Below, in pieces: positions 34,450 through 42,230 of a stretch of 60,282 nucleotides of DNA. Under the pieces are notes generated by a model, which did not search any database, was not told the DNA's origin, and worked only from the letters and a program-made list of their open reading frames with translations. Numbering within the stretch: the stretch's first letter is position 1; every line of letters starts with the position of its first letter. This DNA comes from an uncultured Acidobacteriota bacterium (GTDB lineage: Bacteria > Acidobacteriota > Vicinamibacteria > Marinacidobacterales > SMYC01), in contig CAMYKY010000044.1 of the NCBI GenBank assembly GCA_947259165.1, forward strand, positions 1 to 60,282. Direction: 5' to 3'. The position numbers and the translations under genes were made by a program.

Positions 34450-35619
34450 ATGGCGGACACGGCGCGTATCCTGATCACCCTCGGAGGGTTGCTGCTGTTG
34501 GGCGTCGTGAGCGAGGCGATCGGTCGGCGAACGCGACTCCCGCGGGTTTCTTTGACGATGCTCATCGGGTTCGCGTTCGGCCATGCGGCCCTGGACCTCA
34601 TCCCTGACGTGGCCGAAACGTGGTTTCCGACGATTGCCAACGTGGCTCTGGTGATGGTGGGCTTCTTGCTGGGAGAAAGACTTTCGCGGGACGCACTGGG
34701 TCGGCATGGACGCCTAGTGCTGTCGCTATCGATTGCGGTCGTTCTGACGACCGCCGCATGCGTGTTCGTGGCTATGCTTGCCCTCGGGGTATCGTTTCCA
34801 TTCGCCCTTCTCCTTGCCGGCATCGCTCCGGCGACCGCTCCGGCGGCGACGGCGGATGTTGTGCACGAGCTGCGCGCCGAGGGACCGTTTAGCTCGACGT
34901 TGCTCGGTATCGTTGCGCTCGATGACGCATGGGGATTGTTGCTCTTCAGTGTCTTGCTCGCTGCAGCCGAGTTCTGGAACGGCGCATCCGGGCTGTCGGT
35001 TCTCGGTATTGGTGCTTGGCATATCGGGGGTGCTCTCGCGTTGGGTGCGGGCATCGGATTGCCCATGGCGTATCTCACAGGTCGGATCGAGCCCGGGGAG
35101 CCGACGCTCGCGGAAGCACTCGGCTTCGTGCTTCTTTGTGGCGGGCTAGCGATCTATTTTGACGTCTCACTTCTTTTGGCGGCAATGACAATGGGCGTGG
35201 TGGTCGCGAATCTTGCCCATCACCACGAGCGGCCCTTTCACGCCATCGAAGGCATCGAGTGGCCATTCCTTATCTTGTTTTTCCTTCTTGCCGGCACCGA
35301 GCTACGGGTGGATTCGTTCCGGGCGACGGGCGCGGTCCTCGCGGTCTACGTCATCGCCCGCGTGGCGGGGCGTCTCATCGGGGCGAAGCTCGGTGCCCGG
35401 CCGGCAGATGGGCTCCGTGCCGATTTCGCGACGTCCATGGGCCTCGCACTCATGCCGCAGGCCGGAGTCGCCTTAGGCATGGCGCTTCTCGCGACACAGA
35501 GGTTTCCGGAATTCCGGCCCTATCTCTCTCTCGTGATCGCTGCGACCGTATTGTTCGAGCTCTTCGGACCGGTTCTGACGAGACGAAGCCTGATACGCAT
35601 GGGCGAAGTCGACGCCTGA
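34450..35619 (+). CDS. Cation:proton antiporter (CPA/KefB-like)
   Basis: A 389-aa membrane protein from ATG 34450 (MADTARILITLGGLLLLG). About twelve helices are predicted. Typical sites are RTRLPRVSLTMLIGFAFG, the central APATAPAATADVVHEL corresponding to the P-A-T-A-T-A crossover region, and IVALDDAWGLLLFSVLLAAAEFW, where the DD pair matches the ion-binding aspartates of CPA antiporters. HAIEGIEWPFLILFFLLAGTELRVD and MGLALMPQAGVALGMALLA follow. No C-terminal RCK domain is present. It likely exchanges Na+ or K+ for protons. Confidence 0.87.
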   Translation: MADTARILITLGGLLLLGVVSEAIGRRTRLPRVSLTMLIGFAFGHAALDLIPDVAETWFPTIANVALVMVGFLLGERLSRDALGRHGRLVLSLSIAVVLTTAACVFVAMLALGVSFPFALLLAGIAPATAPAATADVVHELRAEGPFSSTLLGIVALDDAWGLLLFSVLLAAAEFWNGASGLSVLGIGAWHIGGALALGAGIGLPMAYLTGRIEPGEPTLAEALGFVLLCGGLAIYFDVSLLLAAMTMGVVVANLAHHHERPFHAIEGIEWPFLILFFLLAGTELRVDSFRATGAVLAVYVIARVAGRLIGAKLGARPADGLRADFATSMGLALMPQAGVALGMALLATQRFPEFRPYLSLVIAATVLFELFGPVLTRRSLIRMGEVDA

Positions 35620-35660
35620 GCGCGTCCAGGTCGAGGAGCATCAGGCTAGGAGGAGTCATC

Positions 35661-36038
35661 ATGTTGGACGGAGTCTTACTCCTCGGAGGATCTGCACTCA
35701 CGGTTTTGTGGGGGAGCGCTCATCTTCTTCCCACGAAGTCGGTCGTTCGCGGATTCGGTGAGATAACCCCGGATAACAAGCACATCATCACGATGGAGTG
35801 GATCCTCGAGGGAGTTGCTTTGATTTGGATTGGTGTTCTCGTGGCGGCGGTGACGGCCATCGATCCCGCGAGCGCGATCTCGCGTTGCGTCTATTTTCTC
35901 TCCGCCATCGCGCTGCTTGTTTTTGCCGCGGTGTCGCTTTTCACCGGGTTCAAGGTGAAGTTCCTTCCGTTCCGGCTATGTCCGTTCATTTTCACGGCAT
36001 CGGCAATCCTGATTTTGGTCGGAGGTGTGTTGCGCTAA
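35661..36038 (+). CDS. Small membrane protein of unknown function (four helices)
   Basis: A 125-aa protein from ATG 35661 with an excellent AGGAGGAG ribosome-binding site, which fixes the start although the frame is open far upstream. Four hydrophobic helices are seen: LDGVLLLGGSALTVLWGSAHL, WILEGVALIWIGVLVAAVTAI, CVYFLSAIALLVFAAVSLFTG and CPFIFTASAILILVGGVL. A short conserved-looking loop, LPTKSVVRGFGEITPDNKHI, lies between the first two. It is not recognised as a named family. It follows the antiporter gene by 41 bp and could be co-transcribed. Confidence 0.75.
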   Translation: MLDGVLLLGGSALTVLWGSAHLLPTKSVVRGFGEITPDNKHIITMEWILEGVALIWIGVLVAAVTAIDPASAISRCVYFLSAIALLVFAAVSLFTGFKVKFLPFRLCPFIFTASAILILVGGVLR

Positions 36039-36079
36039 GAAAACACATGCGTGGCTTGTGCAGGCGCTGATTGCGCTCT

Positions 36080-36973
36080 TCAGAATCCCGCGATGCGGAT
36101 CGTGCCGTTGACGGTGGTAAGAGTGATCGTTGCGTCGCCGTCACCCAAAGTGCCGCGGAGGGACGTTGGGGTTTCTGTTCGGTTTTCGAGAGTGAGATCG
36201 GACAAAGTAATGGTGCCGTTGCTCACCGTAGCCGCAAGCTCAGCCGAAGTGGCTCGCGGTATTTCCAGTTCCACGTTGCCGTTCACCAAAGTCAATTCGA
36301 TGGTGCCGGCGCGAGGTAGAGTGGCGGTCGCGTCGATCTGTCCATTGACCAGCTCGACGGCGGCGCCTCCAGATACGTTCCGGAGATCCACCTCTCCGTT
36401 GACGTTGACCACCGTCACCGCAGCGCTGATGTTGTCTACCGCTACGCCGCCATTCACGTTGGTCACCGAGACCTCGAGACTCTGGGGCGGCGTGATGGTG
36501 TAGTCGACCTCGAACGAGCGACCTCCGGAGTCCTCCGGCTGAATGGTCTGGACCACTATTTCTTCGCCCATCTCGGTGACGCGTACTTCGAGCAGCTCGA
36601 GATTCGCCTGAGCGTCTGACGGACTCTCGGACCTGACACGACGCATTCCAGAAATCAGGACCGAGTCCGAATCCGAACCTCCCCGGATGGCGATGTTGCT
36701 GTTAATGCCTCGTAGGGTCAGCCGCGATTGATTCGTGACAGGAACGTCGGACGAAAACGAAGCCTCTGCCACGAAGCTCGTGTTGCTGACGTTCCCGCTC
36801 ACCCCGCCCGGGGACGTGGGACCACTATCACTGCACGCGATCCCGAGCATCACGACAGCCGCACAAGCCAACAAAGCACCGACTGCCGCGAGAGCTCTGA
36901 TCGCCTTGATGGGAACCAAGCGGTCGTTCGAATAGCGGGAGTTGCGTTTCGGGATTGTCCCAATCCGATACAT
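36080..36973 (-). CDS. DUF4097-type beta-strand repeat lipoprotein
   Basis: A 297-aa protein from ATG 36973 with GAGGGG upstream. A signal segment ends in LGIACSDSGPTSPGG, so it is probably a lipoprotein. The body is a beta-helix-like ladder with repeated TNVNGGVAVDNISAAVTVVNVNGEVDL-type rungs ending ...ITLTTVNGTIRIAGF, characteristic of DUF4097/putative adhesin DUF2807-like proteins. The function is unknown and a surface or cell-envelope role is inferred. It is convergent with the small membrane protein gene, 41 bp apart. Confidence 0.82.
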   Translation of the reverse strand: MYRIGTIPKRNSRYSNDRLVPIKAIRALAAVGALLACAAVVMLGIACSDSGPTSPGGVSGNVSNTSFVAEASFSSDVPVTNQSRLTLRGINSNIAIRGGSDSDSVLISGMRRVRSESPSDAQANLELLEVRVTEMGEEIVVQTIQPEDSGGRSFEVDYTITPPQSLEVSVTNVNGGVAVDNISAAVTVVNVNGEVDLRNVSGGAAVELVNGQIDATATLPRAGTIELTLVNGNVELEIPRATSAELAATVSNGTITLSDLTLENRTETPTSLRGTLGDGDATITLTTVNGTIRIAGF

Positions 36974-37172
36974 TTTTTCACCCCTCGAATAAGAGTCGGA
37001 TCGGCCTTCGAAATCGATTCGCTCCGAACAGACTTACGTATCAAGAATCATGCCGCGCTATGCTGCGGAAAAATGCGGGTCTGCCGTGCTGCGATGCGTA
37101 GAATCGCGCAACGGTTTGCGCGAAAACTCAGCAAATCTCCACGGTACGGTTATTGCAAGCGATTTAGGAGAC

Positions 37173-37649
37173 ATGTCATCGAACTTGCTGGAAGACGCCT
37201 TCATCGAGGATCATCGGACGCTTACGCGGGGCCTGTCTCGCCTTGTGAAGCTAGTGCAAGAGGCGCGATACGACGAAGCCGTACTCGTCGCGAACGAGAT
37301 CGACCAAGCCGCGGGCCCCCACATCGAGTTCGAAGAAAAGTCATTCTACCCGGAGGTGCGGAAAACGCGTGGACGTGAGTACGTCGAAAACCTCTATGAC
37401 GAGCATCGCTCTGGGCTCGAAGCTATCCGCTTGCTGATGAAGCTCGAGCCGGGGACCGTTCCTGCCCCCGAGGACCGAGAGCGGTTGCTCTTTCTTCTGC
37501 GACGAGTCCTGGACCACGCGGTCAGCTGCGGCACACTCCTGAGTCACGTCACGTCTCTAGGAGACGACGAGCAGCAGAGGTTTCTCGCGGAGCTCGAGCG
37601 TTGTCGCAAAGTGGCTCACAAATGGTCCGAGCTTCACGGTAGCGAGTGA
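37173..37649 (+). CDS. Hemerythrin-like HHE domain protein
   Basis: A 158-aa protein from ATG 37173 behind TTTAGGAG. The helical bundle has iron-ligand-like residues in IEDHRTLTRGL, HIEFEEKSFYPEV and YDEHRSGLEAIRLL. The last helix reads RRVLDHAVSCGTLLSHVTSL, where a typical HxxxE pair is partly changed (H-AVSCG), so a standard di-iron site is not certain. Related proteins bind O2 or NO or repair iron centres. It is separated from the amidotransferase gene by only 4 nt, indicating an operon. Confidence 0.83.
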   Translation: MSSNLLEDAFIEDHRTLTRGLSRLVKLVQEARYDEAVLVANEIDQAAGPHIEFEEKSFYPEVRKTRGREYVENLYDEHRSGLEAIRLLMKLEPGTVPAPEDRERLLFLLRRVLDHAVSCGTLLSHVTSLGDDEQQRFLAELERCRKVAHKWSELHGSE

Positions 37650-37653
37650 GCTT

Positions 37654-38493
37654 GTGTGCCGACTCTATGGGTTTCGTGCGAACGAACTGACAAAGGTCGA
37701 ATGCACTCTCATCCATGCGCAAAACGCTCTCCTCCTACAAAGCCGCTCGGACATGATGGGACGAGAGCACGCAGATGGGTGGGGTCTCGCGTCCTACGCC
37801 GACGGCGATCTCGAGGTGGAGCACCGCGACACCGCCGCCTTCGAGGGCGTTCATTTCAGTACCGCCGTCGAGCGCATCTACGCTAGAACCGTCATCGCGC
37901 ACGTGCGCAAGGCTACCGTCGGCGTCGCATCCCCATTCAATACCCACCCCTTCCGCTGCGGCCGGTGGACATTCGCCCACAATGGTACGGTATCCGGCTT
38001 CGACCAATTGAAGGAACAGATGCGCCGAGAGACGGCGCCCCGACTACAAGGTCTCAGGCGGGGAACGACCGACAGCGAGCAAGCGTTCCTGTGGATCCTG
38101 ACACGAATGGAGCGCGATGGGCTCGATCCTGGCGGGGGCGTGACGGACGCCAACGCGCTGACGCGTACGGTGGGCGAGGCGGTTCGCGTACTCCACGACC
38201 GGAGTGAGAAGCTCGGGCCGAAGGAGCCACCGAGGCTGAACTTCCTCCTCACAAACGGTCGAGTGATGGTGGCGAGCCGATGGAATCACACGCTGTATCG
38301 GCTAGATCGAGACGGGGTTCACGACTGTGAAATTTGCGGCATCCCCCATGTGGATCACGATGCGAAACGACGCTATCGAGCCGTGGTGATTGCGTCCGAG
38401 CCCATCACCCACGAAGCGTGGCACGAGATGGACAACGGCACCATCGTCAGCGTCGACGAAGATTTGAAGGTCGCGGTGTCTCCTATCCACTAG
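37654..38493 (+). CDS. Class II glutamine amidotransferase (YafJ/EgtC-like)
   Basis: A 279-aa protein from GTG 37654. The mature N-terminal nucleophile is Cys2 (MCRLYGFRANE). NTN-hydrolase features follow: REHADGWGLASYADGD, VIAHVRKATVG, NTHPFRCGRWTFAHNGTVSGF and RRGTTDSEQAF. The domain releases ammonia from glutamine; the partner synthetase is not fused, and the acceptor is unknown. The 3' end overlaps the BCAM0308-like gene on the other strand by 4 bp. Confidence 0.9.
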   Translation: MCRLYGFRANELTKVECTLIHAQNALLLQSRSDMMGREHADGWGLASYADGDLEVEHRDTAAFEGVHFSTAVERIYARTVIAHVRKATVGVASPFNTHPFRCGRWTFAHNGTVSGFDQLKEQMRRETAPRLQGLRRGTTDSEQAFLWILTRMERDGLDPGGGVTDANALTRTVGEAVRVLHDRSEKLGPKEPPRLNFLLTNGRVMVASRWNHTLYRLDRDGVHDCEICGIPHVDHDAKRRYRAVVIASEPITHEAWHEMDNGTIVSVDEDLKVAVSPIH

Positions 38494-38996
38494 ACATCGC
38501 GCTTCCACATGACGCGGAGCATGTCGTCCTCGGTGTATTGGTAGTCCACTTCTCCGCCGTATGCGCGTGCGATTGCCTCACCGATGCTTCGTGCCAAGTG
38601 AGAATCCGTCGTGGTGACGAGCAGCCCCTCGTCGGTTTCCTTCATGTCCATGATGCGCTTCAACGGATGCTCCTCGGTCTCCTTTTTTTCTTCGTTGCGG
38701 ACGAGGTTCACGATCTCGTCCCGGTGAGTCCCGAGGAACGATCCGCTGAGCGTGACGTAACCGGCGGGGTAGGCGTCGCGCATCCGTCGGCATGCTGGGC
38801 ATGTCTTCTTATGGCTGTCCGTCCGCCCCTCGAGCGCCCACTTCCAGCGGCCGCGCTCGAACACCGCGCCGCAATCTGGACACTGGGTTGGCTCTGGTAG
38901 CTTCTCCTGGGCACGATAGGTATCGTGAACTTCTTCCCGAATTAGCCGATCTTGCCGAGAGTGCGTCTTTCCACCGAACCGATTTTGCTTCGTCAC
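38490..38996 (-). CDS. BCAM0308-family zinc-ribbon protein
   Basis: A 168-aa protein. CPDCGAVFERGRWKW and CPACRRMRDAYPAGYVTLSG form two Cys pairs of a zinc ribbon, followed by FLGTHRDEIVNLVRNEEKKE and EHPLKRIMDM. The C-terminus GLLVTTTDSHLARSIGEAIARAYGGEVDYQYT resembles the last domain of NMD3/ribosome-associated proteins. The family is named after a gene in the low-oxygen-activated locus of Burkholderia cenocepacia; its role is unknown. An upstream 17-bp motif (39028-39044) is shared with two other intergenic sites in this window. Confidence 0.86.
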   Translation of the reverse strand: MTKQNRFGGKTHSRQDRLIREEVHDTYRAQEKLPEPTQCPDCGAVFERGRWKWALEGRTDSHKKTCPACRRMRDAYPAGYVTLSGSFLGTHRDEIVNLVRNEEKKETEEHPLKRIMDMKETDEGLLVTTTDSHLARSIGEAIARAYGGEVDYQYTEDDMLRVMWKRDV

Positions 38997-39027
38997 GGTC
39001 TCACGTTATCGCACCAGGCAGAGTCTC

Positions 39028-39044
39028 GGAACTAGGTACATCCC
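39028..39044 (-). promoter_or_regulatory. Shared motif GGAACTAGGTACATCCC upstream of the BCAM0308 gene
   Basis: The 17-mer recurs with small changes at 41775-41792 and 52292-52308. On the strand of the BCAM0308 gene it reads GGGATGTACCTAGTTCC, with outer GGGA/TTCC half-sites in inverted orientation, about 30 bp before the start codon. It could be a protein-binding site. A CTCGGG..CCCGAG hairpin and a CTCCC/GGGAG hairpin follow at 39051-39093. Confidence 0.45.
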
Positions 39045-39095
39045 TTGTTGCTCGGGTCATGATCCCGAGGATGGTTTCTCCCTTCAGGGAGCTTC

Positions 39096-39297
39096 CTAGT
39101 GGACTGTAACAGTTATTCGTTGCGCAAATCGCGAGGTCATTTTTGTGGGCTGGCAAGGCGTGATGACGACGATATATCTAGATATTTAGAGGATTCGCAA
39201 CGAAGCCAGCGCGCAAAAGGACCCGCGATTTTGGCAACGAGCCAGCGCGCAAAAGGACCCGCGATTTTGGCAACGAATAACTGTTACGGTCCACTAG
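39096..39297. mobile_element. 202-bp foldback MITE-like element with CTAG ends
   Basis: Terminal inverted repeats 39096-39123 and 39270-39297 match at 27 of 28 positions, beginning CTAGTGGACTGTAACA. Similarity continues inward to about 57 bp on each side, so the element is largely palindromic. Inside are two perfect 36-bp tandem copies (39205-39240, 39241-39276). There is no coding capacity. CTA...TAG at the ends fits insertion into CTAG with a TA duplication, as reported for IS630-type elements (inference). Confidence 0.75.
39205..39276. repeat. Two perfect 36-bp tandem repeats inside the element
   Basis: Units 39205-39240 and 39241-39276 are identical and start GCCAGCGCGCAAAAGGACCC. A diverged inverted copy of the same unit lies in the left arm (about 39118-39155). 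This suggests the element expanded by duplicating its right-arm sequence. Confidence 0.85.
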
Positions 39298-39333
39298 TTA
39301 CTGTGGCCAACCGAGGCCGCTAAACTCGAAATC

Positions 39334-40362
39334 ATGGTTGTCGATCGAGAGCACTCACGAGAGGGACGGTTCTACGAGCCCGCGGGCGATGGCGACGTCA
39401 GGTGCACCGCGTGCGCGCACTATTGTGTCGTGAAGCCGGGTTTGAGAGGTATCTGCGGTGTTCGTGAAAACCGCGACGGAAAGCTCTTCTTGCTTGTATA
39501 CGGCAAAGCTGTTGCCTGTGAGGTCGATCCCATCGAGAAGAAGCCCCTCTATCACTTCCACCCGGGTGTGCGCGCCTTCTCGGTTGCCACCGCGGGCTGT
39601 AACTTGCATTGCCGTTTCTGTCAGAACTGGCAGATCTCGCAGGTTCACAAGAGCGAGTTCATCCCTGGGTTTTCGTTGCCGCCGGAGGAGATCGTCACGT
39701 CCGCGGTCGCAAAGCAATGCCAGGTCGTTGCTTACACCTATACCGAGCCCATTATTTTCGCGGAGTACGCTCTCGATACGGCGAAACTCGCGAAAGAACA
39801 GGGTTTGAAGAATATCTTCGTCAGCAACGGGTACTACTCGCCGGAAGCTTTGGAAGAAATGGAGCCGCTCATCGATGCGGTCAACATCGACCTCAAGAGC
39901 TTTCGTGATCCGTACTATCGAAAGATCTGCGGGGCAACACTCGAGCCGGTTCTCGAATCGATCGAACGGACTATCCGGAAGGGGATATGGGTGGAAGTGA
40001 CGACCCTCGTCATCCCCGGCCTCAACGATTCGATCGAAGAGCTCCGTGACATCGCGCGTTTTCTCGCGGCGTTGAGCTCGGACATCCCCTGGCACGTGAG
40101 CCGTTTCTTCCCTGCATACGAGATGACGGACGTCGCACCCACGCCGGAGCGCACGCTCCTCAAAGCACGTGACATCGGACGTGAAGAAGGTTTACGTCAC
40201 GTGTACACCGGGAACCTGCCTGGGGGTGAGGACGATACCCTCTGTCCGGGGTGTGGTGAGCTGCTGCTCGAGCGCGTGGGCCTTCAGCTGGTCGGCAATC
40301 ACTTGAAAAGCGGTGCCTGTCCGAGCTGTGAGCTGCCGCTCGCGGGCATCGGCTTGGCCTGA
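39334..40362 (+). CDS. amrS: AmmeMemoRadiSam system radical SAM enzyme
   Basis: A 342-aa radical SAM protein. The cluster motif CNLHCRFC gives Cys89, Cys93 and Cys96. The N-terminal CTACAHYCVVKPGLRGICGVRENRDGKL and VDPIEKKPLYHFHPG are diagnostic for AmrS (PflA-like). QVVAYTYTEPIIFAEYALDTA and VNIDLKSFRDPYYRKICG follow. A C-terminal zinc-ribbon-like CPGCG...CPSC is present. The AmrA and AmrM partners (AMMECR1 and Memo) are not in this window. The system's substrate is unknown. The ATG start lies 36 bp after the right end of the foldback element. Confidence 0.93.
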   Translation: MVVDREHSREGRFYEPAGDGDVRCTACAHYCVVKPGLRGICGVRENRDGKLFLLVYGKAVACEVDPIEKKPLYHFHPGVRAFSVATAGCNLHCRFCQNWQISQVHKSEFIPGFSLPPEEIVTSAVAKQCQVVAYTYTEPIIFAEYALDTAKLAKEQGLKNIFVSNGYYSPEALEEMEPLIDAVNIDLKSFRDPYYRKICGATLEPVLESIERTIRKGIWVEVTTLVIPGLNDSIEELRDIARFLAALSSDIPWHVSRFFPAYEMTDVAPTPERTLLKARDIGREEGLRHVYTGNLPGGEDDTLCPGCGELLLERVGLQLVGNHLKSGACPSCELPLAGIGLA

Positions 40363-40379
40363 GAGCTCCGCCCTTCCCG

Positions 40380-40811
40380 CTAGTGTGGTCGTACCGGCGT
40401 GTACGTGTAGCGCGAGTGCAAGAAGGAGACCAGGTCCGTGAGCTGCCGGACCGTCATCACGTCGCTGTAGTCTGCCATGCGGGATTCACCGCCGCTCTCG
40501 ACGAGCTCGGCCGGATATCGGCCCACCTTGTGGGACGGGTTGATAATCGAGCTGACGAACCTGCCGTCCGTGGGCTGGTAGTCGATACTCCCACCGAGAA
40601 CGACTGGCACGGGCGGGTCCGCGACGGGAGCCGGCAGGTTCAAACCCTGCACAGGGTGGCACGCGTTGCATTTGAGAGCGACGAACGTCTCTTGCCCGCG
40701 AGCGGCATCGCCCTCGGGAAGACGAAACCCAGACGGGGACCGCTCCGGAGGGGCGCACATCACAAGACCGATACTCATGAGTGCGATGGCGACGAAGAAT
40801 CGTAGTTGCAT
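40380..40811 (-). CDS. Monoheme c-type cytochrome, possible lipoprotein
   Basis: A 143-aa protein. The signal segment MQLRFFVAIALMSIGLVMC ends in a lipobox-like LVMC, so it may be lipid-anchored. Haem is attached at CNACH in TFVALKCNACHPVQGL. A Met axial ligand is likely in the SRMADYSDVMTVRQLTDLVSFL segment, typical of class I cytochrome c. It probably carries electrons in the periplasm. It converges on amrS, 17 bp apart. Confidence 0.87.
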   Translation of the reverse strand: MQLRFFVAIALMSIGLVMCAPPERSPSGFRLPEGDAARGQETFVALKCNACHPVQGLNLPAPVADPPVPVVLGGSIDYQPTDGRFVSSIINPSHKVGRYPAELVESGGESRMADYSDVMTVRQLTDLVSFLHSRYTYTPVRPH

Positions 40812-40951
40812 TGAACACCTCTTCCAGAAGTGTCTTCACGATAGCCGCCCGCGCTCGGGCTGGAAACCCGGCACAACCCTAGATTCTTCTCAAAAAGAAC
40901 CTGGCATTTCGCTTTCGATGGCTTGGAATCGATGCGTCGAAGCCCCTCTCA

Positions 40952-41020
40952 AGGGATTTTTCTCGCATGGGCTCGGGTTTCGCCGGGTTCCGCCGAGGAG
41001 GGAACGCGCCCATAGTGTCG
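40952..41020 (+). promoter_or_regulatory. 69-bp conserved upstream module (copy 1)
   Basis: This stretch aligns without gaps to 44433-44501. About two thirds of positions are identical by hand count, with three cores: AGGGATTTTT at the start, GGCTCGGG.TTC.CCG.GTTC in the middle and CATAGTGTCG at the end. It ends 43 bp before the small-lipoprotein/CoA-binding operon. The middle core forms an imperfect CTCGG/CCGAG hairpin. It is probably a promoter plus operator used by two stress-type transcription units. Confidence 0.6.
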
Positions 41021-41063
41021 TGAGTGGATTGATTTGCTGCTGGATGCATTGAGGAGGTGCTGA

Positions 41064-41219
41064 TTGAACGCCCGTGGATTTGTCGTCGCCGCGATGGTCG
41101 CGGTCGCGATCATTGGCTGTCGTGTCGAGGAGAGTCCGTTTCGGCCACGACCGAGCCGCAAGGGGCTTCGGACACAGCGGCAGAGCCTAGCGGCGAACTT
41201 CTCGTGCGCTGCCGAGTAG
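41064..41219 (+). CDS. 51-aa small lipoprotein
   Basis: The ORF runs from TTG 41064 to TAG 41219, with GAGGAGG six to seven bases upstream of the start. It begins MNARGFVVAAMVAVAIIGC, a lipoprotein signal with lipobox AIIGC, then continues as a short Arg-rich tail (RVEESPFRPRPSRKGLRTQR). It ends 3 nt before the CoA-binding gene, so both are probably one operon. The tail does not resemble any known family and might be a shortened version of a longer lipoprotein. Confidence 0.55.
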   Translation: MNARGFVVAAMVAVAIIGCRVEESPFRPRPSRKGLRTQRQSLAANFSCAAE

Positions 41220-41222
41220 CTC

Positions 41223-41735
41223 ATGTCTGAGTATCAGGAAACAATCGACGACTTCCTGAATCAGAAGCGGATTGCCGTCGCGGGCGTTTCGCGCCAGCCC
41301 AAGGAGACGGCGAACTTCATTTATCGGACACTACGCGACATCGGCTACGAGGTGCTCGCCGTCAACCCGAACGCGTCGGAGGTTGAGGGAGACCCCTGCT
41401 ATCCCAACCTTGCTTCGATCCCGGGAGGTGTCGATGCTGTGCTCGTGGTGACGCACCCAGAAAAGACCCTCGACGTGGTTCGGGAATGTGCGGAGCTCGG
41501 CGTCCGGCGTGTCTGGATGCACCGCTCTTTCGGACAAGGCAGTGTTGCCGACGAGGCCGTGACGCTTTGCCGGAAAGAAGGGATTCGAGTCATCCCGGGT
41601 GGCTGCCCGATGATGTTTCGTGAGGGTGCTGACTTCGGGCACAAGTGCATGCGTTTCGTTCTCCAGCTCACTGGCGGGCTCTTCCAAAACGGGGGCTTGG
41701 TCGAGGTGGATCGAGCCAGTCGAGAGCATGCGTGA
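41223..41735 (+). CDS. CoA-binding (YccU-like) protein
   Basis: A 170-aa Rossmann-fold protein: KRIAVAGVSRQPKETANFIYRTLRDIGYEVLAVNPNASEVEGDPCY, VLVVTHPEKTLDVVRECAELGVRRVWMHRSFGQG and GIRVIPGGCPMMF. This is the CoA_binding domain of succinyl-CoA-synthetase type in a stand-alone form (YccU). The role is unknown; it may sense or sequester CoA. The C-terminal REGADFGHKCMRFVLQLTG is found again, degraded, just after this gene and upstream of ftsH. Confidence 0.9.
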   Translation: MSEYQETIDDFLNQKRIAVAGVSRQPKETANFIYRTLRDIGYEVLAVNPNASEVEGDPCYPNLASIPGGVDAVLVVTHPEKTLDVVRECAELGVRRVWMHRSFGQGSVADEAVTLCRKEGIRVIPGGCPMMFREGADFGHKCMRFVLQLTGGLFQNGGLVEVDRASREHA

Positions 41736-41774
41736 TTTGTCGAGCGGGACTCGGACTTCGGGAAAAAGTGCTCA

Positions 41775-41792
41775 GGACACTAGGTACTTCCC
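41775..41792 (+). promoter_or_regulatory. Shared motif GGACACTAGGTACTTCCC upstream of the YtxH gene
   Basis: Core ACTAGGTACTTCCC matches the motif at 39028-39044 except for one base, with one extra base in the left half. It lies about 93 bp before the YtxH start. The surrounding 41736-41884 holds no gene, but a DFGKKC-coding remnant is visible at about 41754-41773. Confidence 0.4.
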
Positions 41793-41884
41793 TGGTTCGA
41801 GCAGGAAACGACCCGTGTCCCTGCGAAATGCTTCGTTGGGCCGCGTAATATCCCGATGTAGTCTCTCGATAGAAAGGATTTGTC

Positions 41885-42109
41885 ATGGCACACGACTTGG
41901 ATAGTGGGAGCGTATTGGTTGGATTGTTCGTGGGCGCCGCGCTCGGCGGGATGGCCGCGTTGCTGTTGGCGCCGACGTCGGGGAGGAAGCTCCGGAGAGA
42001 CCTCGCTCGCGAAGGGCGGTTGCTGGGTCACCGGGTCACCGAGACGGTCGATGAAATCCGCGACAAAGGCGAGGATGCCTACGAGCGCGTCCGAGAGGTC
42101 GTCGGCTGA
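41885..42109 (+). CDS. YtxH domain-containing protein
   Basis: A 74-aa protein from ATG 41885, preceded by AGAAAGGA. One membrane helix with the YtxH signature GLFVGAALGGMAALLLAPTSGRKLRRDL is followed by a charged helix (AREGRLLGHRVTETVDEIRDKGEDAYERVREVV). Such proteins are small stress-linked membrane proteins of unknown function. A GCGAGTG/CACTCGC hairpin at 42129-42148 follows and may end the transcript. Confidence 0.85.
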   Translation: MAHDLDSGSVLVGLFVGAALGGMAALLLAPTSGRKLRRDLAREGRLLGHRVTETVDEIRDKGEDAYERVREVVG

Positions 42110-42230
42110 AATGACACAGTTGTTGGCCGCGAGTGGGTGAGCACTCGCACAGGATGTCGACCCTCGAGCGGCTTTTGTGCTCGACCGACCGAGTCGTCGC
42201 GTTGGCCCGGTTCGTGAATGAGTATGAGAT

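Noticed and set aside
39205..39276. Possible CRISPR repeats
   Set aside because: Only two directly adjacent copies without spacers, located inside a foldback element.
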